A DNA stretch of 10,383 bases, taken from the NCBI GenBank assembly GCA_002448875.1, contig DKAS01000205.1, forward strand, positions 543 to 10,925, read 5' to 3'. Source of the DNA: Proteobacteria bacterium UBA6920 (GTDB lineage Bacteria; Pseudomonadota; Gammaproteobacteria; SG8-11). The notes under the pieces are model-generated. The model did no database searches. It saw nothing but the letters and a program-made list of their open reading frames with translations, and had not been told where the DNA came from. The translations under genes and the position numbers were made by a program. This document shows positions 1 to 7,958 of this stretch, one piece after another; the first letter of the stretch is position 1; each line of letters opens with the position of its first letter.

Positions 1-1928
1 TTGCCGAAGCCGACATCGCCGCACACCAGCCGATCCATGGACTTGGCCGCTGCCATGTCGGCGACTACGTTGTTGATCGCCTCTTCCTGGTCCGGCGTTT
101 CCTCGAAAGGGAAGCCGGCGGCGAACGCGGCGTATTGCTCGTCGATATTATAGGCATGGCCGCTGCGCGCTTCGCGCTGCGCGTAGATGGCGAGCAGTTC
201 GGCCGCCACATCGCGGATTTTTTCGCTGGCCTTGCGCTTGGCCCGTTCCCACTGGCCACTGCCCAGTTTGTGCAGCGGTGCGCTTTCCGGCGTGATGCCG
301 GTATAGCGGCTGATCAGGTGCAGGGAAGACACGGGTACATACAGTTTGTCGCCGTCAGCGTATTCAAGACTGAGAAACTCCGTCGCCACGCTGCCGATGT
401 TGAGGGTCTGCAGGCCCAGGTAGCGGCCGACGCCGTGATCCTCGTGCACCACCGGTGCGCCCAGGGTCAATTCCGCCAGATTGCGCACCACCGCGTCGGC
501 ATCACGCCCGCGGCGTTTGCGCCGGCGTCGCTGCATGGCCTGTTCACCGAACAGCTGCGGTTCGGTAATCACGGCGATGGCGGGCTGGTCCAGCAGCAGT
601 CCGCGGTCCAGTGGCGCGACGCTGATGCCGATCCGTGCCTGACCGCCCAGAAAATCCTGCCAGCCGCCGCAGGTGGCGGGGAAAATATCGCAGCCGCGCA
701 GCAGTTCCAGCAGGGTTTCACGTCGGCCGGTGGTTTCCGCGGCAAACAGGATGCGGCCGGCATAGCCGGCGACGAACTGGCGGAGTTTTTCCGCGGGGTG
801 TTCGGCGCGGGCGTCGAGGGTGTGATTGGATGGAGCGGCGGTGGCGAAGTTGCAGCAGGCGCCGTCGCCACTCAGCTCGAAATGCTGCACTTCGATCTGC
901 GGGAATCGTCGGCAGGCGGCGAACACTTCGTTGGCCGGGATGAAAACCTGCATCGGTGGCAGCGGCGGTCGTTCGCGGATCAATTGCGCCTGCTCGTAAC
1001 GGCCATGCACCGTTTCCCAGAATCTGTCGGCGGCCGCCACGGTGTCCTCCACCTGCACCATGATGGCCTGTGCTGGCAAATAGTCGAACAGGGTGGCAGT
1101 CTGCGGGAAAAACAGCGGCAGGTAGTATTCGATACCAGCCGGCGGCAGCCCCTCGCTGATATCGCGATAGATCACGCTGTTCTGCGGATTGCCCTCGAAT
1201 TGCGCGCGATAAGCCTGACGAAAGGCGGTAATGGCTTCCTTGTCCAGCGGAAACTCACGCGCCGGCAGCAGCCGTACCTGCGGGACCTTGTCTATGCTGC
1301 GCTGGCTTTCGGGGTCGAAGCTGCGGATCGACTCAATTTCATTGTCGAACAGGTCGATGCGCAGGGGCTGCGTGCTGCCCATGGGAAACAGATCCAGCAG
1401 ATTGCCGCGCACCGTGTATTCGCCGTGTTCATATACGGTCGACACATGCTGGTAGCCGGCGCTTTCCAGGCGCAGGCGCATGGCCTCAAGATCCAGGGTC
1501 TGGCCGCTGTCCAGCAGCAGGCTGCGGCTTTCAAGAAACTGGCGCGGCGCCAGGCGCACCATCAATGTCGTGATCGGGACCAGCAACAGGCCTTTTTTCA
1601 GCTGCGGCAACTGATACAGAGTCTTGATGCGTTCGGACACGATATCCTGGTGCGGCGAAAACGCGTCGTAAGGCAGGGTTTCCCAGTCGGGAAAGGTGTG
1701 AATGCTGAAATCATCGCGGCCGGCGATATAGAAACGCAACTCATACTCCAGGCGATTGGCGGTGGCCGCGTCGGGCGTGATGGCGACCACCGGCCCCGGG
1801 TGCTTACCGGCCAGGTTCAGCAACGCCAGCCCGAAACTGCTGCCGTACAGGCGTCCCCACCGGGTTTTCTGCCCCGCCTGGTTCTGGTACTCGGGCTCGA
1901 ATATGTCACTGAAACTGCTGGTGTTCAT
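1..1928 (-). CDS. mfd: Transcription-repair coupling factor Mfd (N-terminal part, cut by window edge)
   Basis: Mfd is a cytoplasmic DNA translocase that pushes stalled RNA polymerase off damaged DNA and recruits UvrA. Translating the minus strand gives 642 codons with no stop. The UvrB-like N-terminal module is recognisable by LPYDAFSPHQDI (about residues 70-85) and YEHGEYTVRGNLLDLFP (about 160-180). The RNA polymerase-interacting domain lies at about 485-555 (HEDHGVGRY from residue 495, then DGDKLYVPVSSLHLISRY). The start of the helicase half contains ETPDQEEAI and ends at GDVGFG (637-642), the Walker A motif, whose lysine codon is split by the window edge. The helicase motor and C-terminal domain lie outside. 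The ATG at 1926-1928 matches the expected family N-terminus, with AGGA about 11 bases upstream. The gene is divergent from the small membrane protein at 2084. No frameshift is seen. The identification is very secure. Confidence 0.97.
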   Translation of the reverse strand, partial: MNTSSFSDIFEPEYQNQAGQKTRWGRLYGSSFGLALLNLAGKHPGPVVAITPDAATANRLEYELRFYIAGRDDFSIHTFPDWETLPYDAFSPHQDIVSERIKTLYQLPQLKKGLLLVPITTLMVRLAPRQFLESRSLLLDSGQTLDLEAMRLRLESAGYQHVSTVYEHGEYTVRGNLLDLFPMGSTQPLRIDLFDNEIESIRSFDPESQRSIDKVPQVRLLPAREFPLDKEAITAFRQAYRAQFEGNPQNSVIYRDISEGLPPAGIEYYLPLFFPQTATLFDYLPAQAIMVQVEDTVAAADRFWETVHGRYEQAQLIRERPPLPPMQVFIPANEVFAACRRFPQIEVQHFELSGDGACCNFATAAPSNHTLDARAEHPAEKLRQFVAGYAGRILFAAETTGRRETLLELLRGCDIFPATCGGWQDFLGGQARIGISVAPLDRGLLLDQPAIAVITEPQLFGEQAMQRRRRKRRGRDADAVVRNLAELTLGAPVVHEDHGVGRYLGLQTLNIGSVATEFLSLEYADGDKLYVPVSSLHLISRYTGITPESAPLHKLGSGQWERAKRKASEKIRDVAAELLAIYAQREARSGHAYNIDEQYAAFAAGFPFEETPDQEEAINNVVADMAAAKSMDRLVCGDVGFG

Positions 1929-1973
1929 TGCTGCGGCGATCCTGCGGGCCAAAGAATACGGGGCACGTATGTG

Positions 1974-1994
1974 AAAAATATTTTATAAGAATTT
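1974..1994 (-). promoter_or_regulatory. AT-rich candidate promoter region for mfd
   Basis: This short run is strikingly AT-rich inside a GC-rich 155-base divergent gap between mfd and the gene at 2084. On the minus strand it contains TATAAA and TAAAAT, both -10-like, about 45-60 bases upstream of the mfd start. No convincing -35 box is present at 16-18 bases, so the call rests on composition and position only. I saw no equally good candidate for the plus-strand gene. Confidence 0.25.
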
Positions 1995-2070
1995 CCCAGT
2001 CTACAGGTAGGAAAAAGAGTTCTAAAACGCTGGCGGGTGGGCCTGTGTCCAACGGCGGTTCAATCCCTGC

Positions 2071-2076
2071 AGGAGG
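2071..2076 (+). promoter_or_regulatory. Shine-Dalgarno AGGAGG deciding the 2084 start
   Basis: This perfect AGGAGG is 7 bases before the ATG at 2084. It argues for that start over the in-frame ATG at 2114 and over the longer open frame that extends upstream from it. Confidence 0.8.
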
Positions 2077-2083
2077 ACATCAT

Positions 2084-2437
2084 ATGTTATTCATTATTAA
2101 ACGTGAAGGCGTGATGCAGAACCTGGGCTGGCTGGACAGGGTGCTGAGGGTGTTGTTGAGCGGCGCCTTGCTGTTGGTGCCCATGTTGCTCGCCGAGACA
2201 TCGGGGGTCCAGGAATGGCAGAGTTTGTTCATGTTGTTGGCGATCTATCCGTTGTTGACCGGGATCATCGGCGTCGATCCCATTTACCAGGGCCTGCATT
2301 TGCGCAGTTGCGATACTTCCCGGCGCAATCAATGTGGAACCTTTCCCTATGAAGTGGATGCCGCCCTGGGTCATGATCCGCAGCCGGGCAGCAATATAGA
2401 GCACAGTCTGGAGCACTCACGCCATCCGGCACGCTGA
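2084..2437 (+). CDS. Small membrane protein with DUF2892/YgaP-type transmembrane domain and polar tail
   Basis: The product has 117 residues. Residues 11-70 fit the DUF2892 (YgaP-like transmembrane) pattern: an N-terminal NLGWLDRVLR stretch, a first membrane helix at about 20-37, a second at about 46-64, then a turn ending in GVDPIYQG. Many family members carry Cys-Pro at that turn; here it reads Asp-Pro. A hydrophilic tail of about 45 residues follows, with two cysteines (76 and 84) and CGTFPYEVDAALGH, longer than the minimal domain. The family has no settled function; it sits in the inner membrane and is sometimes fused to rhodanese domains, which are absent here. The start at 2084 is chosen because a strong AGGAGG lies 7 bases upstream. 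The ATG at 2114 would give the more usual family N-terminus but has a poorer site. An intrinsic terminator follows, so the gene looks monocistronic. Confidence 0.85.
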   Translation: MLFIIKREGVMQNLGWLDRVLRVLLSGALLLVPMLLAETSGVQEWQSLFMLLAIYPLLTGIIGVDPIYQGLHLRSCDTSRRNQCGTFPYEVDAALGHDPQPGSNIEHSLEHSRHPAR

Positions 2438-2460
2438 AGCCGTCATCGTGGCATTCCACT

Positions 2461-2501
2461 CCGGCCCCGGCGTCCCCTGCGGACACGGGGCCGGTTTTTT
2501 T
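2461..2501 (+). terminator. Rho-independent terminator of the DUF2892 gene
   Basis: A 9-base perfect stem (CCGGCCCCG at 2461-2469, CGGGGCCGG at 2486-2494) is followed directly by seven T residues (2495-2501). It begins 23 bases after the stop codon at 2437. The T-tract is only on the plus side, so it acts for the plus-strand gene. Confidence 0.9.
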
Positions 2502-2541
2502 GCCCCGGGTAGGGCGCAACGCGTTGACGCGACAGCGCTTT

Positions 2542-2559
2542 AGCCCCGCATCCGGGGCT
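2542..2559. other. GC-rich hairpin between two opposed terminators
   Basis: AGCCCCG and CGGGGCT pair perfectly around a 4-base CATC loop. There is no T-tract on either strand. It lies between the plus-strand terminator at 2461-2501 and the minus-strand terminator at 2566-2592, and may add insulation or be incidental. Confidence 0.5.
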
Positions 2560-2565
2560 TGATTG

Positions 2566-2592
2566 AAAAAAACGGCCTGTTTTTGCAGGCCG
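2566..2592 (-). terminator. Rho-independent terminator of the 33-residue small-protein gene
   Basis: On the minus strand, CGGCCTG (2592-2586) pairs with CAGGCCG (2579-2573) around a 6-base loop and is followed by seven T residues (2572-2566). It sits about 40 bases after the stop codon of the small gene at 2633. Confidence 0.88.
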
Positions 2593-2632
2593 GTTCGGAA
2601 ACACAAAGGACGACAAAGCTTACTGACGGGAG

Positions 2633-2734
2633 TTAAGATCGATAATCGCGGGACGACGGATCGGCCAGCAGGCCAATGATTAAAAGCGCAAACAAACACA
2701 CAAACATCGTGACAGTGGTAGTCAGTGCATCCAT
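2633..2734 (-). CDS. 33-residue single-helix membrane protein, unrecognised
   Basis: This very short gene encodes a likely single-pass inner membrane protein. A short polar N-terminus (MDALTTTVT) leads into a hydrophobic segment at about residues 9-24 (MFVCLFALLIIGLLAD), followed by a charged, hydrophilic tail (SSRDYRS). The case for a real gene is its complete signal set. GGAGG lies about 6 bases before the ATG at 2732-2734, a sigma70-type promoter sits about 50 bases upstream, and an intrinsic terminator follows the stop. The open frame continues upstream to about 2962, but that extension would cross the promoter and leave the strong Shine-Dalgarno unexplained, so I reject it. I do not recognise a family. 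Similar one-helix proteins often regulate membrane enzymes or transporters or act as toxin-like peptides; nothing here decides between these. No partner gene is in the same transcription unit. Confidence 0.72.
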   Translation of the reverse strand: MDALTTTVTMFVCLFALLIIGLLADPSSRDYRS

Positions 2735-2782
2735 ACTTTTCCTCCACTTAGGTCGCGTTGAGCAGGCTAGATAACCCAATGT

Positions 2783-2811
2783 TGTATAGACCAGGCATCG
2801 GCGGTGTTCAA
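2783..2811 (-). promoter_or_regulatory. Sigma70-type promoter of the small-protein gene
   Basis: Reading the minus strand, a -35 box TTGAAC (2811-2806) and a -10 box TATACA (2788-2783) are separated by exactly 17 bases. Transcription would start near 2776, giving a leader of roughly 40 bases before the ATG at 2734. Confidence 0.7.
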
Positions 2812-3110
2812 GGTCAGATAATTGTCGTTTAACGTGGCAGGCGGCCGGTGGCAACAGCGTCTTATCCCCGGCTATCCCTTGGTGCAGTGTCTGCCGCCGT
2901 ATTAAGTCCTTGTCAACAGGTGAAAAAATCGTCAATCGTCGGGCTTGGATGAATTGTCTCACCGGGCTTGTCCCAGGTATTGTTTATCGCAGGCGATAGA
3001 AAAATTTTGGGTTTGCGCGAGTATTGGCAAGGCAGTGCAAGCCCTGTTCGCTGCACCGCTTGAGCTGACGATTTCAGCGGCGAAAAAAAGGAAAAACTAA
3101 AAAGAACTTA
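2812..3110. other. Intergenic region without a gene
   Basis: I see no supportable coding sequence or RNA gene here. It lies upstream of both the small-protein gene (minus) and the kinase gene (plus). It contains the 14-base palindrome at 2985-2998 and two weak hairpins around 3036-3085. The region just before 3110 is A-rich (runs of A between 3083 and 3104), which could help promoter activity for the kinase. Confidence 0.5.
2985..2998. repeat. Perfect palindrome TATCGC-AG-GCGATA, possible operator
   Basis: Six-base arms are perfectly complementary around a 2-base spacer. It lies about 135 bases upstream of the kinase -10 box and about 250 bases from the small gene. It could be a dimeric regulator site; no regulator is identified. 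A palindrome of this length can also occur by chance. Confidence 0.3.
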
Positions 3111-3152
3111 GGATTCGTTTCACCTTGGGCGTATAATCCATCGGGCGAATCC
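3111..3152. repeat. Inverted repeat bracketing the kinase -10 box
   Basis: GGATTCG (3111-3117) and CGAATCC (3146-3152) are perfect reverse complements, with arm centres 35 bases apart. The TATAAT box lies between them. The arms would fall just upstream of the -10 box and just past the expected transcription start, a layout compatible with a repressor site. Confidence 0.4.
3132..3137 (+). promoter_or_regulatory. Candidate -10 box (TATAAT) for the hybrid kinase
   Basis: A consensus TATAAT lies 48 bases before the first possible start at 3186. There is no good -35 box at 16-18 bases (TTAGGA at 3108-3113 is the closest, spacer 18), suggesting weak or activated initiation. The -10 box is flanked by the inverted repeat at 3111-3117 and 3146-3152. 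Confidence 0.55.
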
Positions 3153-3185
3153 CTATTCTACCACCCCTGTTGTAAGTATTATCCG

Positions 3186-5603
3186 TTGATACCGGTGGGC
3201 CACGGTGTGTCGGGGATAGATTATACGCCGATTAACCGAGAACAGTTCTGGCCCATGCTTGAGTACGACCATTCCCAGATCAATTCCGCCCAATGGCAGG
3301 TCATCGCCGACAGTATCAATGATGGTTTGCTGGTCAACGTCAACCAGAAGCATGTTTATGCCAACCGCCGCATCGAGCAAATGCTGGAATACGCTCCCGG
3401 CGAATTGCTCGGTACCACGGTGGAAACAGTGGTGCATCCGGACCACCGGACGCAGATCTCCGAACGTTGGCGCAATCGATTGCGCGGCGAAGCGCCACCG
3501 CGGGTCTATGAGACGGCTTTTGTCACCAAAAACGGGGTAAAGATCCCGGTGGAACTGTCGGTGTCGGTATTGCCCTGGGAAGGGCAGCAGGCCGGGGTGG
3601 TAACCATACGGGATATTTCCGAGCGCCGGCGGCATCTGGAGCAGATTCGTCGATCTTCCCGCCTGCTGGAGTATTTTTTCAAGGATTCGCACACCTGCTT
3701 CGCGCTGGTGGATCATAATCTGAATTTTACCCGGGTCAATAAGGCTTTTGCCGACCTGTTCGCCCGTGATCCGGAGTTTTTCCCCGGTAAAAGTTACTCC
3801 CAGTTTTTTCCCCGCGACCGGCAGACGATGCTGGAGCAGGTGCGGGACCGGGGGATCACCTGTACCGTCGCGGTAGATCCGCTGCCGGTGACCCGCGGCG
3901 CCGCTGAGCCGGGAGCGCGTTATTGCAACTGGTCCGCCATTCCCCTGTTCGATGATGCTGGCCGGGTGGAATATGTCGGCCTGTCATTGACCGATATCAG
4001 CGAAATTCAGCGAATCAAGCTGGCATTGGAGCAGCGGGAACAGGAATTGATCCGGCATCGCGACAACCTGGGCGAGCTGGTGCGACAGCGCACCGGCCAG
4101 CTGCAGGAGAGTGAGGCCAGGTTCCGCCGCATGGCCGACAGCGCCCCGTCCCTGATCTGGCTGGCGGATGAAAACGACCAAACCCTTTGGTTTAACAAAA
4201 GCTGGTTGAAATACACCGGCTGCGAGCCGGCGGCGACTTACCGCGAGGGCTGGCTGACCTACGTTCATCCCCAGGATCTGGCCAAGTGTAAGGAAGTCTA
4301 TGATCAGGCGTGGCAGCAGCACCAGGGTTTCAGTCTGGAACACCGCCTGCGCCGTCACAACGGCAGTTACGGCTGGATCACCATAGTCGGTGTGCCGCGC
4401 CTGACCGATACCGGCGATTTCGAAGGTTACATCGGCTATTGCTGGGATATCACCGAGTTGAAGCGCACCGAGTTCGAGTTGTCCGCGGCACGCGAACAGG
4501 CGGAGGACGCCAGCCATGCCAAGAGCGAATTCCTGTCGCGCATGAGCCATGAGCTGCGCACTCCGCTGAACGCGGTGCTGGGTTTCGCCCAATTGCTGCA
4601 AACCGACATGCGCGCCCCCTTACTGGCCAGTCAAGGCGAATGCGTGGCGGAAATCCTGCGCGCCGGCTACCATTTGCTGGAATTGATTACCGAGATTCTC
4701 GATCTCTCCCATATCGAGTCCGGACGCATTCAGATGAATCCGGTGGCGGTGAATCTGGAGCATGTGCTGGGCGAATGCGTCAGCCTGGTGACCCCCATGG
4801 CCGACAAACGGGGTATTGTGGTTGCCTATCCGCGTGAGACGGTGCAGGGCGTTACCGTCAGCGCCGACACGATCAGGCTCAAGCAGGTGTTGCTCAATCT
4901 GTTGTCCAACGCAGTGAAGTACAACCGCGAACTGGGCCGCATCGACATCGATGTCGCGTTTCCCACGGCGAGTGGCGTGCGCATCAGCGTGCGTGACACC
5001 GGCCGTGGCATAGACGCCGGGCGTTTTTCCGAGATTTTCACCCCGTTCAACCGGTTGGGCGCGGAAACCACCAATATCGAGGGTACCGGCATTGGTCTGG
5101 TGATCACCAAGCGCCTGGTCGAAATGATGGGCGGCGGCATCGGTTTTGACAGTCTGACCGGCGTCGGCACTACTTTCTGGATCGATCTCAATCGCACCGG
5201 CGTGGCCCCGGCCGCGGTGGAGGGCTTGTTGCCGGCGATGACCGTGTTGTATCTGGACGCGGATCCGGGCAATGCCAGACAGATGGAAGATCTGCTGGGA
5301 AACTGCCGGCGCATGCGTCTGTTGACGGCCAGCGATGCTGCCGCCGCCCAGCGCCTGGCCGGCGGTGACAAGCCGGATGTGCTGCTGGTGGACTGGCACC
5401 AGGGCGGCGCGCCGGCAGGCGATTTTCTCCACCGCCTGGTGCCGGCGGGTTTGCGCGGGGTGCCGGTGATTGCCATCGGCGATACGGCCGACGCCGCCGA
5501 GCGGGAACTGGCCGAACACCATGTGCATGCCTATCTGCCACGGCAATCCCTGCCGACACGTTTGCTGCCCTTGCTCGAAGGTTTGCGCCAGGATGTCGCT
5601 TGA
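3186..5603 (+). CDS. Cytoplasmic hybrid sensor histidine kinase, three PAS domains, degenerate receiver
   Basis: A two-component sensor that should autophosphorylate on histidine in response to a signal read by its PAS domains. Domain order: PAS 1 (about 36-147), PAS 2 (158-274), coiled coil (276-310), PAS 3 (309-425), HisKA with phospho-acceptor His455 in [14 protein letters not shown], then the HATPase domain with N box Asn575, DTGRGI from 604 and GTGIGL at 633-638. A C-terminal receiver-like domain spans 685-800. It keeps the phospho-acceptor Asp736, but the second acidic residue is Ala692, the switch Thr/Ser position is Gly765 and the conserved Lys is Arg786. I see no signal peptide or membrane helix, so it is probably soluble. 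The start is uncertain: TTG at 3186 has no clear ribosome site, GTG at 3207 follows GGTGGG, and ATG at 3255 is the first ATG. All leave PAS 1 intact. No response regulator gene is adjacent. Its ligand or cofactor cannot be told. Confidence 0.93.
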   Translation: MIPVGHGVSGIDYTPINREQFWPMLEYDHSQINSAQWQVIADSINDGLLVNVNQKHVYANRRIEQMLEYAPGELLGTTVETVVHPDHRTQISERWRNRLRGEAPPRVYETAFVTKNGVKIPVELSVSVLPWEGQQAGVVTIRDISERRRHLEQIRRSSRLLEYFFKDSHTCFALVDHNLNFTRVNKAFADLFARDPEFFPGKSYSQFFPRDRQTMLEQVRDRGITCTVAVDPLPVTRGAAEPGARYCNWSAIPLFDDAGRVEYVGLSLTDISEIQRIKLALEQREQELIRHRDNLGELVRQRTGQLQESEARFRRMADSAPSLIWLADENDQTLWFNKSWLKYTGCEPAATYREGWLTYVHPQDLAKCKEVYDQAWQQHQGFSLEHRLRRHNGSYGWITIVGVPRLTDTGDFEGYIGYCWDITELKRTEFELSAAREQAEDASHAKSEFLSRMSHELRTPLNAVLGFAQLLQTDMRAPLLASQGECVAEILRAGYHLLELITEILDLSHIESGRIQMNPVAVNLEHVLGECVSLVTPMADKRGIVVAYPRETVQGVTVSADTIRLKQVLLNLLSNAVKYNRELGRIDIDVAFPTASGVRISVRDTGRGIDAGRFSEIFTPFNRLGAETTNIEGTGIGLVITKRLVEMMGGGIGFDSLTGVGTTFWIDLNRTGVAPAAVEGLLPAMTVLYLDADPGNARQMEDLLGNCRRMRLLTASDAAAAQRLAGGDKPDVLLVDWHQGGAPAGDFLHRLVPAGLRGVPVIAIGDTADAAERELAEHHVHAYLPRQSLPTRLLPLLEGLRQDVA

Positions 5604-5604
5604 G

Positions 5605-5625
5605 GCGCGGCGCCTGCCGCCGCGC
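5605..5625 (+). other. GC-rich hairpin directly after the kinase stop codon
   Basis: GCGCGGCG (5605-5612) pairs perfectly with CGCCGCGC (5618-5625) around a 5-base loop, starting one base after the stop. The next bases are A-rich, not T-rich, so it is not a standard intrinsic terminator; it could protect the mRNA end or slow polymerase. Confidence 0.5.
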
Positions 5626-5753
5626 AGAAAAAATATCGTGGTTTTTACCGCAAGATCAGCGGTACAATGCGCACGCTAAGGATCCGGGGATACGGTGGCC
5701 GCAGGCGTTGCCGGTTTTCCGCCCCGATGAATTGAAGATGTTATGGGAGCCGT

Positions 5754-6065
5754 ATGGACTATTTTCTGCCGACCGTACTCAGCATGCTGGTGATCCTGCT
5801 GTCCTTCGGGTTTTTGATCAGCGGCATTGTCACCTTTATTCCGCTGTTCGTTACCCGCTCCAGCGCCGGTGAAATCCTGCCGCTGGCGCTCAAAGCCAGC
5901 AAACTCAATATCGGCATGATGGTAGGCGCCATTGTGCTGACCCTGATAGCGCACAATACACCCATTGGAGAAAGCCCGCTGCTGTCGGTGAGTATCGGTT
6001 TTCTCGTCTGGGCCGTGATCACACACCTGCTGGTGGCCGGACGCATGCGCATGCTGCTGCGCTGA
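5754..6065 (+). CDS. 103-residue multi-pass membrane protein, unrecognised
   Basis: The protein is strongly hydrophobic, with three likely membrane helices at about residues 5-33, 51-66 and 75-96. A short polar loop (TRSSAGE) follows helix 1 and a basic C-terminus (GRMRMLLR) follows helix 3, suggesting a cytoplasmic C-terminus. I do not recognise the family and see no catalytic motif. The ATG at 5754 has GGGAG four bases upstream, slightly close but good. It follows the kinase by 150 bases on the same strand and converges with pgi. A TACAAT at 5663-5668 could be a -10 box for its own transcription but has no clear -35. It may be co-transcribed with the kinase or independent; the sequence does not decide. 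Nothing resembling a terminator follows in the 130 bases before pgi. Confidence 0.75.
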   Translation: MDYFLPTVLSMLVILLSFGFLISGIVTFIPLFVTRSSAGEILPLALKASKLNIGMMVGAIVLTLIAHNTPIGESPLLSVSIGFLVWAVITHLLVAGRMRMLLR

Positions 6066-6195
6066 GGCGCGGCATCCCGGAAAAGCGGAACGCCACCCCA
6101 GCCGCGGGCGGGAAAACAAATGTCATTATTCATCACCAGCGGTGGACGCCATCGCTATAGCTGCGCGTAGAGAGCGTTTTCCGCACCGTTCAATA

Positions 6196-7851
6196 TCAAG
6201 CCTCGTGGCGCAGCGTTTTCCAGTAATTTATCAATCCGTTAGTGGACGCGTCGTGCGTCGCCACGGGCCGGTCGTGGCGCAGTTCAGGCAGAATGTTTTT
6301 AGCCAGCTGCTTGCCCAGTTCCACCCCCCATTGATCGAAACTGTTGATGCCCCAGATTACTCCCTGGGTGAAGATCTTGTGCTCGTAAAGCGCGATCAGG
6401 GCGCCGAGGGCATGGGGGTCCAGGCGCTTGCAGACCAGGGAGTTGCTTGGCCGGTTGCCGGGAAACACCTTGTGTGGCAGCAGTTGTTCCAGGGCAGGGC
6501 CGCTGAGACCGGCGGCGGTCAATTCCTGCCGGGCCTCGTCGCTGGTTTTGCCTTGCATCAGCGCTTCGGTCTGCGCCAGGAAATTGCTCAGCAGAATGAG
6601 GTGGTGTTCACCGAGCTGATTGTGCGACTGCGCCGGGATGATGAAATCGCAGGGTATCAGCCGGGTTCCCTGGTGAATCAGCTGGTAGAAAGCGTGCTGC
6701 CCATTGGTTCCCGGTTCGCCCCACAGCACCGCTCCGGTCTGGTAGTCGGCGATGGTCTGGCCGTCGAGGGTGACCTGTTTGCCGTTGCTTTCCATGTCGG
6801 CCTGCTGCAGGTAGGCGGGCAGGCGGTGCAGATACTGGTCGTAGGGCAGCACCGCATGAGTATGGGCGGCGAAAAAATTGTTATACCAGACGCCCAGCAG
6901 ACCCAGAATCACCGGCATGTTGCGCTCCAGCGGCGCGCTGCGGAAGTGCTCGTCCATGGCGTAGGCGCCGGCGAGTAGTTCCTCGAAATGTTCCATGCCG
7001 ACGGCGATGGCGATGGACAGACCGATGGCCGACCACAGCGAATAGCGTCCCCCCACCCAGTCCCAGAAGGCGAACATATTATCGGTGTTGATGCCGAATT
7101 TGCTTACGGCCTCCGCGTTGGTTGACAGAGCGACGAAATGCCGGGCGACGGCACGTTCATCGCCCAGCGCCGCCACCAGCCACTGACGCGCGGACCAGGC
7201 GTTGGTCAAGGTCTCCTGGGTGGTAAAAGTCTTGGAAGCGACGATGAACAGTGTGGTTTCCGGGTTCAGTGGTTTGAGGGTTTCCAGCAAGTGGGTACCG
7301 TCGATATTGGATACGAAATGCAGGCGTAGATCGGCCCGTCCGTAGTGGCGCAGGGCTTCGGTCACCATCAGCGGACCCAGATCGGAGCCGCCGATGCCGA
7401 TATTGACGACATCGGTAACGGTCTTGCCGGTATGACCGCGCCACTGGCCGTTGCGCACCGCCTGGGAAAAGTTGCGCATCTTCGCCAGTACGGCGTTTAC
7501 CGCCGGCATCACATCCTCGCCGTCGACCAGCACGGGCTGGTTGCCGCGATTGCGCAGGGCGACATGCAACACCGCCCGCTGTTCGGTGCGGTTGATTTTC
7601 GCGCCGGCGAACATGTCGTGGATGTGCGTCGGCAGGCCCGCCTGTTCCGCCAGGGCGATTAGCAGGGGCAGAGTGTTTTCGGTGATGCGGTTCTTGGAAT
7701 AATCCAGCAGCCACGGACCGGCGTGCAGCGAATATTTAGCGTAGCGCCCGGGGTCGGCGGCGAACAGGTCGCGCATGGGCAGATCGCGAACGGCGGTGAA
7801 ATGCGCCTGCAGATTCTTCCAGGCGGTGGTTTGAGGCAAACTGGCGGACAT
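6196..7851 (-). CDS. pgi: Glucose-6-phosphate isomerase
   Basis: Pgi interconverts glucose 6-phosphate and fructose 6-phosphate in glycolysis and gluconeogenesis, in the cytoplasm, as a dimer. The 551-residue product is the usual length for the bacterial enzyme of the E. coli type (549). Visible landmarks are the sugar-phosphate binding segments IGIGGSDLG (151-159) and SKTFTT (206-211), the first signature [14 protein letters not shown] (264-277), the catalytic base Glu354 in MESNGK, His386 in [11 protein letters not shown], and the second signature [18 protein letters not shown] (497-514) ending in Lys514. All key residues are present. The ATG at 7849-7851 is preceded by AGGAG five bases upstream. 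The gene is divergent from the M48-like gene at 8121 and convergent with the membrane protein at 5754. No clear intrinsic terminator is visible after its stop. It appears to be a single-gene unit. Confidence 0.98.
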   Translation of the reverse strand: MSASLPQTTAWKNLQAHFTAVRDLPMRDLFAADPGRYAKYSLHAGPWLLDYSKNRITENTLPLLIALAEQAGLPTHIHDMFAGAKINRTEQRAVLHVALRNRGNQPVLVDGEDVMPAVNAVLAKMRNFSQAVRNGQWRGHTGKTVTDVVNIGIGGSDLGPLMVTEALRHYGRADLRLHFVSNIDGTHLLETLKPLNPETTLFIVASKTFTTQETLTNAWSARQWLVAALGDERAVARHFVALSTNAEAVSKFGINTDNMFAFWDWVGGRYSLWSAIGLSIAIAVGMEHFEELLAGAYAMDEHFRSAPLERNMPVILGLLGVWYNNFFAAHTHAVLPYDQYLHRLPAYLQQADMESNGKQVTLDGQTIADYQTGAVLWGEPGTNGQHAFYQLIHQGTRLIPCDFIIPAQSHNQLGEHHLILLSNFLAQTEALMQGKTSDEARQELTAAGLSGPALEQLLPHKVFPGNRPSNSLVCKRLDPHALGALIALYEHKIFTQGVIWGINSFDQWGVELGKQLAKNILPELRHDRPVATHDASTNGLINYWKTLRHEA

Positions 7852-7958
7852 ACCGGCTCCTGAAAATGGCGATCATTTTGGACAGCAAGGACGCATTGCC
7901 AGGCGAGTTTCCGCAGTGCGCCAACCGCGGGCGCCATGATAACACGGGCGATCCTGCG

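Noticed and set aside
135..1988. Plus-strand open frame of 617 codons
   Set aside because: It is the exact codon-for-codon complement of mfd, which matches a known family throughout. The long frame is a by-product of GC-rich codon use and its translation resembles no family.
1928..2083. N-terminal extension of the DUF2892 protein back to a TTG at 1928
   Set aside because: The added stretch has no family likeness and would hide the AGGAGG seven bases before the ATG at 2084.
2517..2526. Ten-base palindrome CAACGCGTTG
   Set aside because: It is short, GC-rich and lies between two terminators away from any promoter, so it is probably chance.
2265..2747. Minus-strand open frame of 160 codons
   Set aside because: It overlaps the DUF2892 gene, both terminators and the 33-residue gene in a different frame, so it cannot be supported.
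2735..2962. Upstream extension of the 33-residue gene to a 109-codon frame
   Set aside because: It would run through the promoter at 2783-2811 and ignore the GGAGG before the ATG at 2732-2734. The added residues show no domain.
3036..3085. Weak hairpins before the kinase promoter (GTGCA/TGCAC and GCTGA/TCAGC)
   Set aside because: The stems are only five bases with no T-tract on the relevant strand, so neither a terminator nor a structured RNA can be supported.
4620..5546. Minus-strand open frame of 308 codons, and another of 205 codons at 3984-4601
   Set aside because: Both are antisense to the kinase gene, over its ATPase, receiver and PAS regions. Neither shows a domain or a start signal.
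6142..6978. Plus-strand open frame of 278 codons
   Set aside because: It is antisense to pgi, whose catalytic residues and signatures are all present on the minus strand.
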